Assembly (NCBI RefSeq): GCF_024305245.1
Contig: NZ_JAMWYX010000003.1
Location: forward strand, 62,001-126,000
Direction of reading: 5' to 3'
DNA length: 64,000 nucleotides
Origin: Erythrobacter sp.
GTDB lineage: Bacteria; Pseudomonadota; Alphaproteobacteria; Sphingomonadales; Sphingomonadaceae
Positions 34,254 to 43,468 of the stretch are shown one piece after another. The translations under genes were made by a program, and so were the position numbers. The notes beneath the pieces are model-generated. The model did not search any database. It worked only from the letters and a program-made list of their open reading frames with translations, and had not been told where the DNA came from. The number at the start of each line of letters is the position of its first letter. Positions within the stretch are counted from its first letter, which is position 1.

Positions 34254-35726
34254 ATGGATTCCTCGATTCTCCCGCTTGTCGCCCTCATCCTCGGTGTCGT
34301 GCTTGGCGGCGCGGCCTGCTGGTTTCTTGCCTCGCGCCCGCTCGGCGATCTGCGCGCGCGGCTGGCTGAGGCGGAGCGGGACGGGGACGGGCTGGAGGCC
34401 GAATTCAAACGTGCCATCGCCGAACTGGGCGAAGCGCGGATCGAGGTTGCCGGGCTGAAAGAGCGCGCCGGGCAGGCCGATGGGTTGTTGACTCGGCTCG
34501 ATGCGGTGCAGGCCGATCGTGCGGCGCTGGCCGAACGGCTCGCCGCGCTCGAAAGCGCTGCCGCTGAGCGCGAAAAGGCCTTCACCGAACAAAAGGCCGC
34601 GCTGCTGGGCGCGCAGGAATCCATGCGCAAGGAGTTCGAGAACGCCGGCAGCAAGGTGCTCGAAGCAGCGCAGAAGACATTTCTGGAGCGGGCCGAGGCG
34701 CGCTTTCGCCAGTCCGAGGAGACGGGCGAGGCCAAGCTCAAGGCGCTGCTGTCCCCCGTGGGCGAGAAGCTGGCGAGTTACGAAAAGCAGGTTACCGAAC
34801 TGGAGGCCAAGCGCACCGATGCGTTCGGACAGCTTTCGGGCCTGATCCAGTCGATGCGCGAAGGGCAGGAAGAGGTGCGGCGCGAGGCACAGCGGCTCGG
34901 CAATTCGCTCACCAATCAGCCCAAGGCGCGCGGGCGTTGGGGGGAGCGGGCGCTGCAGAACTTGCTTGAACAATGTGGTCTTGCTCAGCACACCGATTTC
35001 ATCGTTGAACACTCAATAGACACAGATGATGGGCGTCTGCGTCCCGATGCGATTATAAATGTCCCGGGTCAGAAGAAGCTGGTCGTAGACTCAAAAGTCT
35101 CGCTCAATGCATATCAAGAGGCATTTGAAGCCGAGGACGATGCAGAGCGGAAGCGTCATCTCGATCTTCACGCTAAATCGATGCGAAATCACGTCCAGAC
35201 GCTGAGTGCCAAAAGTTATCAAAGCCAGTTCGAGGAAGCGCCCGACTACGTGATTATGTTCATTCCCGGAGAGCATTTTGTAACTGCTGCGCTTGAGGCC
35301 GACCCCAAGCTATGGGACTTTGCCTTCGAGCGTCGCGTATTGCTCGCAACGCCTACCAATCTTGTCGCTATCGCACGCACTGTGGCGCAGGTCTGGCGGC
35401 AGGATGGACTAGCCAAGGATGCACAAGAGATCGGCCGAATGGGCGCGGAATTGTATGACCGTCTCAGAAAGTCAGCCGAGCACTTAAAACGTGTTGGTGG
35501 CGGCTTGGAATCCGCAGTGAAGAACTACAACAGTTTCGTCGGTAGCTTCGAGCGCAATGTCTTGTCGTCTGGTAGACGTCTCGCCGAGAAGGGAATCGAG
35601 ATAGGTAAAAGCGAGATCGAGGAAGTTCCGCTGGTGGAATCCGTTCCTCGCTACAATGCAGTTGATGCTGCCGAGGTCGAGGACGAGCCGCTCGCGCTCG
35701 ATGCGAGCAAGGATGCGGCGGAGTAG
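34254..35726 (+). CDS. rmuC: DNA recombination protein RmuC, compositionally mosaic
   Basis: 490 residues: an N-terminal membrane anchor (LPLVALILGVVLGGAACWFLA), a long coiled coil to about residue 220, then the RmuC nuclease-like domain (GRWGERALQNLLEQCGL, VVDSKVSLNAYQEAFE, FIPGEHFVTAAL, ATPTNLVAIARTVAQVWRQ). The first 710 nt have the usual GC-rich codons. From about 34970 to 35640 the gene is markedly AT-richer and uses codons such as ATA that are rare nearby; the last 85 nt look normal again. The reading frame is intact. Confidence 0.9.
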   Translation: MDSSILPLVALILGVVLGGAACWFLASRPLGDLRARLAEAERDGDGLEAEFKRAIAELGEARIEVAGLKERAGQADGLLTRLDAVQADRAALAERLAALESAAAEREKAFTEQKAALLGAQESMRKEFENAGSKVLEAAQKTFLERAEARFRQSEETGEAKLKALLSPVGEKLASYEKQVTELEAKRTDAFGQLSGLIQSMREGQEEVRREAQRLGNSLTNQPKARGRWGERALQNLLEQCGLAQHTDFIVEHSIDTDDGRLRPDAIINVPGQKKLVVDSKVSLNAYQEAFEAEDDAERKRHLDLHAKSMRNHVQTLSAKSYQSQFEEAPDYVIMFIPGEHFVTAALEADPKLWDFAFERRVLLATPTNLVAIARTVAQVWRQDGLAKDAQEIGRMGAELYDRLRKSAEHLKRVGGGLESAVKNYNSFVGSFERNVLSSGRRLAEKGIEIGKSEIEEVPLVESVPRYNAVDAAEVEDEPLALDASKDAAE

Positions 35727-35729
35727 CAG

Positions 35730-36530
35730 CTAACGCTCGACCCCTGCCAGCACCTCGTAGGCCAGCACTGCGCCCGCCACCGCCGCATTCAGCGAATCCG
35801 CCCGCCCGCGCATCGGCATGGTTACGCGCAGATCGCAGGCCGCTTCATAATCCTCCGGCAGCCCCTGCGATTCGTTGCCTACCAGGATGAAGCACGGCGC
35901 GGCGTAATCCGCCCCGCGATAGGGCACCGCATCGCGCAGGCTTGCCGCAACCAATTGACCCGTTCCGGCGCGCAGCCACGGCAAAAACTCCTCCCACCGC
36001 GCCTGCGCCAGCCCCACGGTGAATACCGCGCCCATGCTCGCGCGCACGGCTTCGGCGCTGAAGGGATCGGCGCAATCGTCGATCAGGATCAACCCGCCCG
36101 CGCCCACCGCGTCGCAGGTGCGCAGCATCGTGCCGAGATTGCCCGGATCGCGCAAAGCCTGCGCCGCCAGCCAGATCGGCGCGGCGCTCCGGTCGAGCGT
36201 TTCCAGCGATGTATCCCATTCGTCAAACACTCCGGCCACGCTTTGCGCGTTCTCCTTTCCGGTGACCTTGGAAAGAATATCGGGCGTGGTGGTGATGACC
36301 TCGCCGCCAGCCGCCATGACGTCAGCTTCGAGCCGCGCCAGCAGATCATGCGGCGCGCGAGCCTCCGCCATGACCAGCATTTGCGGCAGCCGGCCGGTGC
36401 TGCGGGCATCCTCGAGCAGCCGCAGCCCTTCGACCAGAAACTGGCCGGCGCGCTTGCGATGCTTCTTGTCACGCAAGGACCGCAGGTATTTGACGGTCGG
36501 ATTGGAAAAGCCGGAAATGTGCCTGCGCAT
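35730..36530 (-). CDS. TrmH/SpoU-family RNA 2'-O-ribose methyltransferase
   Basis: 266 residues. An N-terminal substrate-binding domain (RRHISGFSNPTVKYLRSLRDKKHRKRAGQFLVEG) is followed by the SPOUT knot motifs ALRDPGNLGTMLRTCDAVGA, FILVGNESQGLP and MPMRGRADSLNAAVAGAVLAYE. The substrate could be 23S rRNA or a tRNA; the N-terminal type resembles RlmB/TsnR-like rRNA enzymes. It is convergent with rmuC, 3 nt apart. Confidence 0.88.
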   Translation of the reverse strand: MRRHISGFSNPTVKYLRSLRDKKHRKRAGQFLVEGLRLLEDARSTGRLPQMLVMAEARAPHDLLARLEADVMAAGGEVITTTPDILSKVTGKENAQSVAGVFDEWDTSLETLDRSAAPIWLAAQALRDPGNLGTMLRTCDAVGAGGLILIDDCADPFSAEAVRASMGAVFTVGLAQARWEEFLPWLRAGTGQLVAASLRDAVPYRGADYAAPCFILVGNESQGLPEDYEAACDLRVTMPMRGRADSLNAAVAGAVLAYEVLAGVER

Positions 36531-36587
36531 GGGCTAATCCGCTGGGGCTTTGCGCTCGCCGCGTCAATCCCCGTGCGAGCTGCGGCG

Positions 36588-36866
36588 TCAGTCTTCCCCG
36601 AAACCGGATTCGACCAGCGCCGCCAGTTCCGCCAGCACCGCCTCGGCGTTCTCGCCTTCGACCAGCACTTCGATCACATCGCCCTTGGCCGCGCCCAGCA
36701 TCATCAGCCCGAGGATCGATCCGCCCGCCGCGCTGTTGGGGACCTTGCTGACCGTCACGGTCACGCCGTCCGGCAGAGCGGCAACCGCGCCAACGAACTT
36801 TGCGCTCGCCCGCGCATGCAGCCCGCGGCGGTTGACGATGGTAATGGTCTTGCGTGCCTCCCCCAC
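36588..36866 (-). CDS. ptsH: Phosphocarrier protein HPr
   Basis: 92 residues from a GTG with AAAGGAG five bases upstream. The active-site His15 region is VNRRGLHARASAKFVG, and the Ser46 regulatory region is PNSAAGGSILGLMMLGAAKGD, phosphorylated by HprK. Part of the regulatory (not sugar-transporting) PTS of alphaproteobacteria: no EIIB or EIIC is present. The ORF-track product extends too far upstream into the EIIA gene. Confidence 0.95.
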   Translation of the reverse strand: MGEARKTITIVNRRGLHARASAKFVGAVAALPDGVTVTVSKVPNSAAGGSILGLMMLGAAKGDVIEVLVEGENAEAVLAELAALVESGFGED

Positions 36867-36877
36867 GGCGGCTCCTT

Positions 36878-37303
36878 TCAGGCTTTCGCCCGCGCCGGAC
36901 TGGTGTCCTGACCGAGCAGCTCGCTGGCGACGGTAATGTAATTGCGCCCGGCCGTCTGCGCGGCGGCGACGGCGGCGGTGACATCCATCACCTTGCGCGC
37001 GCCGGCGAGGCGAATCAGCATCGGCAGGTTGATCCCCGCGATCACCTCGACATGGCCTGCGTCGAGCAGCGATATCGCCAGGTTGGACGGCGTTCCGCCG
37101 AACAGATCGGTGAGGATGATGACGCCGGTGCCGCTGTCGACCGTCTCGATCGCCTGCGCAATATCGGCGCGGCGCTGTTCCATGTCGTCGTTGGGGCCGA
37201 TGCACACCGTGACGATCCCGTCCTGCGGGCCGACAACATGCTCCATCGCCTCGACGAACTGGTCCGCGAGCCGACCGTGAGTAACCAGGATCAAACCGAT
37301 CAT
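36878..37303 (-). CDS. PTS EIIA component, mannose (EIIA-Man) type
   Basis: 141 residues from the ATG at 37303. The phosphorylated His is in ILVTHGRLADQFVEAME and the fold-defining block is VIILTDLFGGTPSNLA. It receives phosphate from HPr in a regulatory chain. It lies 11 nt upstream of ptsH and downstream of rapZ in the order hprK-rapZ-EIIA-ptsH. Confidence 0.93.
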   Translation of the reverse strand: MIGLILVTHGRLADQFVEAMEHVVGPQDGIVTVCIGPNDDMEQRRADIAQAIETVDSGTGVIILTDLFGGTPSNLAISLLDAGHVEVIAGINLPMLIRLAGARKVMDVTAAVAAAQTAGRNYITVASELLGQDTSPARAKA

Positions 37304-37395
37304 GAGTGAATTAGCGTCCGTTAACTGCCCGCATGCGGCGAGGCTTACGCGTTTCAACTAAGCTGGACAATGCCATGTCTGCCCTGAACCGCGCC

Positions 37396-38313
37396 TTAGC
37401 GTCGATCGCGTTCGATTTCATCCGCCACACGCGACCCCAGATTGCGGTGCCGGACAGTGGGCGAAAATCCGGCCGCACGCAAGCCTTCCGCCATGCGCTC
37501 GGCGGTGTAGACCGAACGGTGTCTCCCTCCGGTACAGCCGAAAGCGACATGGACATAGGGCTTGCCCTGCGCCTGATAGCGCGGAAGCAGCATCAGCAGC
37601 AGGTCGCGGATGCGCGTGAAGGCTTCGGCAAATGCGGGATCACGCTCGATATGCGCGCCGACGGCGGCGTCCTGTCCGGTGAGGTCGCGCAGTTGCGGAT
37701 CCCAGTGCGGATTGTCGAGAAAGCGCATGTCGAACACGAGATCGGCGAGCGGCGGCATCCCGCGGGCAAAGCCGAAGCTCGACAGTGTCAGCGTGATCGC
37801 GCTGTCGCTGCTGGCGGGGGCGAACAGCTGGCGCACCTGAGTTTGCAAGTCGTTGCTGGTCATGGCCGAGGTATCGATCATGATCTCGGCCCAGCGCCGC
37901 AGCGGCTCGAGCAATTCGCGCTCGGCAGCAATGCCTTCCATCACCGGGCGTCCGGCGGCCATCGGGTGCCGGCGGCGGGTTTCGTTATAGCGCCGCTCAA
38001 GCTCGCCGCCCGAGCAATCCATGAACACGAAAGTGAGCGCGATGTCCTCGCGTGCGGCCAATTCCTTGACCAGCGCGATGATGTCGGCCGGGACGAAGCC
38101 GCGGGTGCGCGAATCGAACCCGATCGCGAGCGGCCCGCGGGCCTCGTCGGGCATGGCGACCAGCCGGTTGAGCAGCCGCACCGGGAAATTGTCGATCGTC
38201 TCCCAGCCGAGATCCTCCAGCACGGCGAGCGCGGTCGATTTGCCTGCGCCTGCAAGTCCGGTGACCAGAAGTACGCGGCGCGGAGTGGAGGAAGGATCTG
38301 GAGAAGCGTTCAT
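37396..38313 (-). CDS. rapZ: RNase adapter protein RapZ (P-loop nucleotide-binding)
   Basis: 305 residues from the ATG at 38313. Walker A is VTGLAGAGKSTAL, followed by LEDLGWETIDNFPV and GFDSRTRGF, and the C-terminal domain has FGCTGGRHRSVYTAERMAEGL. In enterobacteria RapZ directs sRNA decay in cell-wall precursor control; in alphaproteobacteria its role beside the nitrogen/carbon PTS is less defined. It starts 5 nt after hprK ends. Confidence 0.95.
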   Translation of the reverse strand: MNASPDPSSTPRRVLLVTGLAGAGKSTALAVLEDLGWETIDNFPVRLLNRLVAMPDEARGPLAIGFDSRTRGFVPADIIALVKELAAREDIALTFVFMDCSGGELERRYNETRRRHPMAAGRPVMEGIAAERELLEPLRRWAEIMIDTSAMTSNDLQTQVRQLFAPASSDSAITLTLSSFGFARGMPPLADLVFDMRFLDNPHWDPQLRDLTGQDAAVGAHIERDPAFAEAFTRIRDLLLMLLPRYQAQGKPYVHVAFGCTGGRHRSVYTAERMAEGLRAAGFSPTVRHRNLGSRVADEIERDRR

Positions 38314-38318
38314 CGCCG

Positions 38319-38807
38319 TTATTCTCGCTCCGATTGCGCGGCAAGGGAAGGCGAATCTACGGGCAGGTGTACGGGCAGGCCGTGCAGGGCAAGCGCCCAT
38401 TCGGCGCGCTGTGCCGGTGCGACAGATCCGGGGTCGAAGCGCAGCACCGGCACCGCCACCCCGCCGATCATCCGGCGCGGCAGGGGTGTTTCGGGCAGGC
38501 GTTCGCCCGACTCTCTGCCCAGTTCCAGCACCAGCGCCGCCATTGCAGGTTCCGCGACAGGCAGGCGCACAAGCCCGACGCCGCGCAGTTCGATCAGGCC
38601 TGCGATATTGGGCGGCGGGCTGGCGATCAGCTGTTCTCCCGACGGTGTCAGCGTCACCGCGTCATCGCCGATCAGCGCCGCCCCTCGGTCGATCAGCGCG
38701 AGCGCAAGGCTCGACTTGCCGCAGCCCGGCGGCCCCTCGATCAGCAGCGCGCGTCCGCCGATCGCCACCGCGCTGGCTGCGTGGACGAAGGATGCCTGCG
38801 CGCTCAT
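38319..38807 (-). CDS. hprK: Short HPr kinase/phosphorylase
   Basis: 162 residues from the ATG at 38807, corresponding to the C-terminal catalytic domain only, as is usual in alphaproteobacteria. P-loop LIEGPPGCGKSSLALAL, catalytic IGDDAVTL, and the family motif region IELRGVGLV. Phosphorylates HPr on serine. It overlaps the chvG stop by 4 nt. Confidence 0.93.
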   Translation of the reverse strand: MSAQASFVHAASAVAIGGRALLIEGPPGCGKSSLALALIDRGAALIGDDAVTLTPSGEQLIASPPPNIAGLIELRGVGLVRLPVAEPAMAALVLELGRESGERLPETPLPRRMIGGVAVPVLRFDPGSVAPAQRAEWALALHGLPVHLPVDSPSLAAQSERE

Positions 38808-40363
38808 GCTGCCGCCGGCAGTCGCAATTTGAGGCATGCACCGGATTCTCCATCGGCGCGGGCATGGGCGGTTAGCGTGCCGTCCAGCGCCTCGGCAATG
38901 GCGCGGGCGATGGCGAGGCCGAGGCCGGAGTGGTTGCCGAAATCCTCTTCGTCCGGGCGCACCGAATGGAACCGCTGGAACACTTTCTCGCGCGATTCTT
39001 CGGGGATGCCCGGGCCGTGGTCGCACACGGTCAGCGTCACCCAGGCGCCGTCATTGTCGATTGCGACCTCGATCGGCGCGTCGGGCGGGGAGAAGGATAC
39101 CGCATTGTCGAGCAGGTTTTCGACCACGCGTTCCAGCCGTGCGCCGACGCCGCGCACGCGGGCGGCGAATCCGCGCGCCGCCAGCGCGATGGCGCGGCCT
39201 TCGTTTTCGGCGCGGTGTTCGCGCCCGCCGATGATCGCGCGGACCAGATCGCCCAGATCGATCGTCTCCAGCGTCGCGCGGCTCATTTCCGCATCGATCC
39301 GGCTGGCATCGGAGATTTCGGACACCAGCCGATCGATCCGTCGCACGTCGTGGGTGGCGATCTGGATCAGTTCTTCCTTGAGCGCGGGGTCCTGCACGCG
39401 GGGCAGCGATTCGATGGCGCTGCGCAAGCTGGCCAGCGGGTTCTTGATTTCGTGCGCCACATCGGCGGCGAAGCTGTCGACCGCGTCGATCCGCTGACGC
39501 AGCGCCCCGGTCATGTCCGACACCGCGCGGGCAAGCAGGCCGATTTCGTCGCTGCGCTGCGGCAGGCGCGGCACCTCGACCTCGCGCTCGCGTCCCTGCC
39601 GCACCCGCACTGCCGCGCGGGCAAGCTGGCGCAGCGGAGTGACGATCGTGCGCGCCAGAAACAGCGACAGCAGCGCCGATGCGGCCAGCACCATCAGCAT
39701 CGCAAAGCCCAGCGTCGTGCGCGCGGACCGAACGCTTTCGGTGATGTCGACCGCGTTGCGCACTGTCAGCAGGGTTGCCCCGTTAAGGCCCACCGGCGCG
39801 GCGGCGGTGATCACCGGGGTGCCGTCGAGCCAGTCGTACAGACGCACCTGCGACAGGCCGAGTTCGCGCGCGCGGGCGAGTTCGGGCCAGGCATCGGCCT
39901 CCTGCGCTTCGGGCTCGACATAGTCCTGCACCGCTTCGGCGGAGACGATGGCGTCGACGGTGCGATCGAGCCAGCGGGCGAATCGCTGTTCCCAGTCGTC
40001 GTCGCTAATGTCGTTGAACCGGAACGCGGGGTCGGCCAGAGCGAAGCTGTCGGCGGTCAGCCGCCCATCGGCATCGAACATGCGCAGCCGCATCCGCTGT
40101 TCCTTGCCGATCTGCACCAGCAGCGCCTCCTGCCGTTCGCGGGTGGCACCAGCCAGCGCCTCGGCGGTGATCTGCGCTTCGATGCGGGCAAGTTTGAAGC
40201 GTTCGTTGATCAGCTGGGTGCGGTAGCTGTCGAGATAGAGCAGCCCGCCGCCCATGATCGCGAGCGGCAGGATGTTGACCACCAGAATGCGCGCGGTGAG
40301 GGCAAAACGGCCCGTTGCGGTAAGTTGTTCGCCGCTTGAAGCGGCACGGCGCAAATCAGCCAT
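38804..40363 (-). CDS. chvG: ChvG-type sensor histidine kinase
   Basis: 519 residues from the ATG at 40363, which overlaps the chvI stop by 8 nt. Two membrane helices ([19 protein letters not shown] and [20 protein letters not shown]) bracket a periplasmic sensor domain. HAMP follows, then the phosphoacceptor His in [19 protein letters not shown]-box [15 protein letters not shown]1 VCDHGPGIP and G2 [12 protein letters not shown]. In related alphaproteobacteria ChvG responds to acidity or envelope stress. Confidence 0.93.
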   Translation of the reverse strand: MADLRRAASSGEQLTATGRFALTARILVVNILPLAIMGGGLLYLDSYRTQLINERFKLARIEAQITAEALAGATRERQEALLVQIGKEQRMRLRMFDADGRLTADSFALADPAFRFNDISDDDWEQRFARWLDRTVDAIVSAEAVQDYVEPEAQEADAWPELARARELGLSQVRLYDWLDGTPVITAAAPVGLNGATLLTVRNAVDITESVRSARTTLGFAMLMVLAASALLSLFLARTIVTPLRQLARAAVRVRQGREREVEVPRLPQRSDEIGLLARAVSDMTGALRQRIDAVDSFAADVAHEIKNPLASLRSAIESLPRVQDPALKEELIQIATHDVRRIDRLVSEISDASRIDAEMSRATLETIDLGDLVRAIIGGREHRAENEGRAIALAARGFAARVRGVGARLERVVENLLDNAVSFSPPDAPIEVAIDNDGAWVTLTVCDHGPGIPEESREKVFQRFHSVRPDEEDFGNHSGLGLAIARAIAEALDGTLTAHARADGESGACLKLRLPAAA

Positions 40364-41132
40364 CGGTGAAGCTGTAGCCCGCGCCGTACAGCGTATCGAT
40401 CGCACCGAATTCGGGATCGACCATCCGGAACTTGCGCCGCATCCGCTTGATATGGCTATCGACCGTGCGATCATCGACGAACACGTCGTCGGGATAAGCG
40501 GCATCCATCAACTGGTTGCGGCTCTTGATTACGCCGGGCCGTACCGCCAGCGCTTCGAGGATCAGGAATTCGGTGACGGTGAGGCACACCGGCAGATCGT
40601 CCCACGTCACGTGATGACGCGCGGGGTCCATAAATAATCGCCCGCGGGTCAGGCAGGCTTGCGCGGCCTCGGGCGGGCCGATCTGGCCCTCGCCGCCCGG
40701 GACCGGATCGGCGCGGCGCAGGATCGCGCGGATGCGGGCGATCAGCAAGCGCAGGCTGAACGGCTTGGCGATGTAATCATCCGCGCCCAGTTCCAGACCC
40801 GCTTCCTCGTCGCTTTCATCATCCTTGCTGGTGAGGAAGATCACCGGCAGCGGCGAATGCTCGCGTAACCGCCGCAGCAGTTCCATCCCGTCCATCTTGG
40901 GCATCTTGATGTCGAACACGGCAAGATCGGGCGGGTTGTCGAGCAACGCCTTCAGCGCTGTTTCGCCATCGGAATAAAGTCGCGTCGCGAAGCCTTCCGA
41001 TTGCAGCGCGATCGAGACGGTGGTGAGGATATTGCGATCATCGTCGACCAGCGCGATCTGCATCGCGCGCGCGGCAGGCTCGCCGGGCTGGGTGCCGGGA
41101 AAAGCCAGATCAGGGGTGCTTTCGGACATCAT
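40356..41132 (-). CDS. chvI: ChvI-type response regulator
   Basis: 258 residues from tandem ATGs at 41132/41129. Receiver domain with the acidic pocket VDDDRNIL, phosphoacceptor Asp in [15 protein letters not shown], switch Thr in FLTSKDDE and Lys in [10 protein letters not shown]. The C-terminal OmpR/PhoB winged helix contains [14 protein letters not shown] and YGAGYSF. Divergent from pckA across a 278-nt gap. Confidence 0.94.
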   Translation of the reverse strand: MMSESTPDLAFPGTQPGEPAARAMQIALVDDDRNILTTVSIALQSEGFATRLYSDGETALKALLDNPPDLAVFDIKMPKMDGMELLRRLREHSPLPVIFLTSKDDESDEEAGLELGADDYIAKPFSLRLLIARIRAILRRADPVPGGEGQIGPPEAAQACLTRGRLFMDPARHHVTWDDLPVCLTVTEFLILEALAVRPGVIKSRNQLMDAAYPDDVFVDDRTVDSHIKRMRRKFRMVDPEFGAIDTLYGAGYSFTDG

Positions 41133-41280
41133 GCCTATCCTTCCTGCCGCCGCCATCGCATGCGCCGAGCGGTAGCGCCATTGCCTTGCCGAGACAATCG
41201 CCGGACGTCCGCCTGCTCCCCGATCCGGCGGGTTGCATCGGGAAGGGGGCAAGTTGCGGATGTCATAGCCTGTGATGGTT

Positions 41281-41292
41281 GCATACGTATGC
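41281..41292. promoter_or_regulatory. Palindrome GCATACGTATGC between chvI and pckA
   Basis: A perfect 12-bp palindrome in the divergent 278-nt gap, 118 nt from the pckA start and about 150 nt from chvI. A candidate regulator-binding site; ChvI itself usually recognises direct repeats, so another regulator may be involved. Confidence 0.4.
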
Positions 41293-41410
41293 GCGGCTGC
41301 TACTTGGGGCGCTAGGCGGGATGTTGCAGATTCGCTCGCGGCCTGGTGCTCGGACGTTTCGCCTCGACTTTTGCATTGCTGTCACAATGATCGGCTCAGG
41401 AGACACGACC

Positions 41411-43018
41411 TTGACCTCGCTTGCACACCCGCTGTCCGCCCAGAACCTTCAGACCCGGGCGACGATCCACGCCAATCTCGGCACGGCGCCGCTGGTGGAA
41501 CATGCGCTGGCGAAGGGCGAGGGCAAGCTGACGAAGCACGGCGCGCTGCTGGTGGAAACGGGCAAGTTCACCGGGCGCAGCGTGAAGGACAAGTTCATCG
41601 TGCGCGACGCCGCGACCGAGGACACGATCAACTGGGGCGCGATCAACCAGCCGATGAGCGCGGAGCATTTCGCGACGTTGAAGGCGGATTTCCTCGAAGC
41701 TCTCGAAGGGCAGGACGAGCTTTACGTCGCCGACCTGTTCGGCGGTTCGCAGCCCGAATACCGCGTCAACGTGCGCGTCATCACGCAGATGGCGTGGCAC
41801 AGCCTGTTCGTGCGTACGCTGCTGGTGCGACCCTCGGCCGACGAAGTGGCGAATTTCACGCCCGAATACACCATCATCAACCTGCCCAGCTTCAAGGCCG
41901 ATCCCGAACGCCACGGCTGCCGCAGCGACACCGTGATCGCGGTGAGCTTCACCGAAAAGCTGATCCTGATCGGCAACACCGAATATTCGGGCGAAATGAA
42001 GAAGGGCGTGTTCGGCCTGCTCAACTATCTGCTCCCCGCACAGGGCGTGATGCCGATGCATTGCAGCGCCAATATCGGCGCGGACGGCAAGAGCGCGATC
42101 TTCTTCGGCCTGTCGGGCACCGGCAAGACCACGCTTTCCGCCGACGCCAGCCGGACGCTGATCGGCGATGACGAGCATGGTTGGTCGGACACTGCGGTCT
42201 TCAATTTCGAAGGCGGCTGCTATGCCAAGATGATCAACCTCTCCGAAGAGGGTGAGCCGGAAATCTACGCCACCACCAAGATGTTCGGCACAATCCTCGA
42301 AAACGTGGCGATGGAGGAGGACACGCGCGAGCTCGACTTCACCGACGCCAGCAAGACCGAAAACACCCGCGGCGCGTACCCGATCGAGTTCATTCCGAAC
42401 ACGTCTGAAAAGAACCTCGGCCCGGCGCCGTCGAACGTCATCATGCTGACCGCAGACGCGTTCGGCGTGCTGCCTCCGATCGCGCGGCTGACGCCCGATC
42501 AGGCGATGTATTACTTCCTCAGCGGCTACACCGCCAAGGTCGCCGGCACCGAAATCGGCGTGACCGAGCCGGAAGCGACCTTCAGCACCTGTTTCGGCGC
42601 TGCCTTCATGCCGCGTCACCCCAGCGTCTACGGCAACCTGCTGAAGGAACGCATCGGCAAGGGCGGGGCGCAGTGCTGGCTGGTCAACACCGGCTGGACT
42701 GGCGGCAAGTACGGCACCGGCAGCCGCATGCCGATCAAGGCGACCCGCGCGCTGCTTAACGCGGTGCTCGACGGGAACATGGACGAAGTGGAATTCCGCA
42801 AGGATCCCAATTTCGGCTTCGACGTGCCGGTGCATGTGCCGGTGCTGGCGGCAGCAGGCATCGATCAGACGCTGCTCGATCCGCGCAGCACCTGGGCCGA
42901 CGGGGCCGAATATGATGCGACAGCGCGCAAGCTGGTGCAGCTGTTCATCGACAACTTCGCCCAGTTTGCCGAGCACGTTGATGAAGGCGTGCGGCAGGCC
43001 GCACCGGCCGCCGCCTGA
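41411..43018 (+). CDS. pckA: Phosphoenolpyruvate carboxykinase (ATP)
   Basis: 535 residues from a TTG with AGGAGA seven bases upstream, the usual length; the ORF-track start adds 44 codons. Signature blocks are [35 protein letters not shown] (kinase-1a loop), LIGDDEHGW and [12 protein letters not shown]. Converts oxaloacetate to PEP, the gluconeogenic entry needed when the Weimberg pathway delivers alpha-ketoglutarate to the TCA cycle. Adjacent to chvI-chvG as in many alphaproteobacteria. Confidence 0.95.
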   Translation: MTSLAHPLSAQNLQTRATIHANLGTAPLVEHALAKGEGKLTKHGALLVETGKFTGRSVKDKFIVRDAATEDTINWGAINQPMSAEHFATLKADFLEALEGQDELYVADLFGGSQPEYRVNVRVITQMAWHSLFVRTLLVRPSADEVANFTPEYTIINLPSFKADPERHGCRSDTVIAVSFTEKLILIGNTEYSGEMKKGVFGLLNYLLPAQGVMPMHCSANIGADGKSAIFFGLSGTGKTTLSADASRTLIGDDEHGWSDTAVFNFEGGCYAKMINLSEEGEPEIYATTKMFGTILENVAMEEDTRELDFTDASKTENTRGAYPIEFIPNTSEKNLGPAPSNVIMLTADAFGVLPPIARLTPDQAMYYFLSGYTAKVAGTEIGVTEPEATFSTCFGAAFMPRHPSVYGNLLKERIGKGGAQCWLVNTGWTGGKYGTGSRMPIKATRALLNAVLDGNMDEVEFRKDPNFGFDVPVHVPVLAAAGIDQTLLDPRSTWADGAEYDATARKLVQLFIDNFAQFAEHVDEGVRQAAPAAA

Positions 43019-43078
43019 TCGCATTCCCGCCTGATCCTTGGGGCCATCTGGCTTCCCGCGCCTTCATGGCGTAACAAT

Positions 43079-43105
43079 GCTGGCGGAACATGGGGTTTCG
43101 CCAGC
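43079..43105 (+). promoter_or_regulatory. Leader stem-loop upstream of the small 109-residue protein
   Basis: GCTGGCG and CGCCAGC form a perfect 7-bp stem around a 13-nt loop just before the ribosome-binding region of the 43121 gene. It could be a leader structure or a weak terminator for pckA; there is no T-run. Confidence 0.4.
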
Positions 43106-43120
43106 AAGGGGAAGAACACG

Positions 43121-43450
43121 ATGAGCATTCTTGACGGGATTCTGAAGAATATCGGCGGGGCGCCGGATGATGTCGTCAATCTGGCGTCGAAGCTCGGGAT
43201 CGATCCCAAGATGGCCGAAATGGCGATCGGCGCGCTGGGCAAGACCCATCAGATGGACGGCGACACCGTGACGCTGGCGGCCGAAAAGACCGGGATGAGC
43301 CCCGAAATCCTCAACCAGATCGTCGCCGCGATCGGCGGCGAAGGTTCGCTCGCCAATTTCGCGTCGATCCTCGACCGTGATGGCGACGGTAGCCCGGTCG
43401 ACGATATCATGGGCATGGCCAAGGGATTTTTCGGCGGCGGCAAGAGCTAA
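43121..43450 (+). CDS. Hypothetical small alpha-helical protein with Asp-rich motif
   Basis: 109 residues, no signal peptide. Two similar helical segments (VVNLASKLGIDPKMAEMAIGALGK and AAEKTGMSPEILNQIVAAIGG) suggest an internal duplication. They are followed by ILDRDGDGSPVDDIMGMAKGFFGG, which resembles both an EF-hand-like Asp loop and the tail of YidB/DUF937-type proteins. Function unknown. Codon use is normal, so the gene is probably real. Confidence 0.75.
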   Translation: MSILDGILKNIGGAPDDVVNLASKLGIDPKMAEMAIGALGKTHQMDGDTVTLAAEKTGMSPEILNQIVAAIGGEGSLANFASILDRDGDGSPVDDIMGMAKGFFGGGKS

Positions 43451-43468
43451 GCGCGCGCGAGGCGCCCG

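Noticed and set aside
38930-40339. 469-residue plus-strand ORF
   Set aside because: Antisense of chvG with no recognisable domain.
41396-43024. 542-residue minus-strand ORF
   Set aside because: Antisense of pckA.
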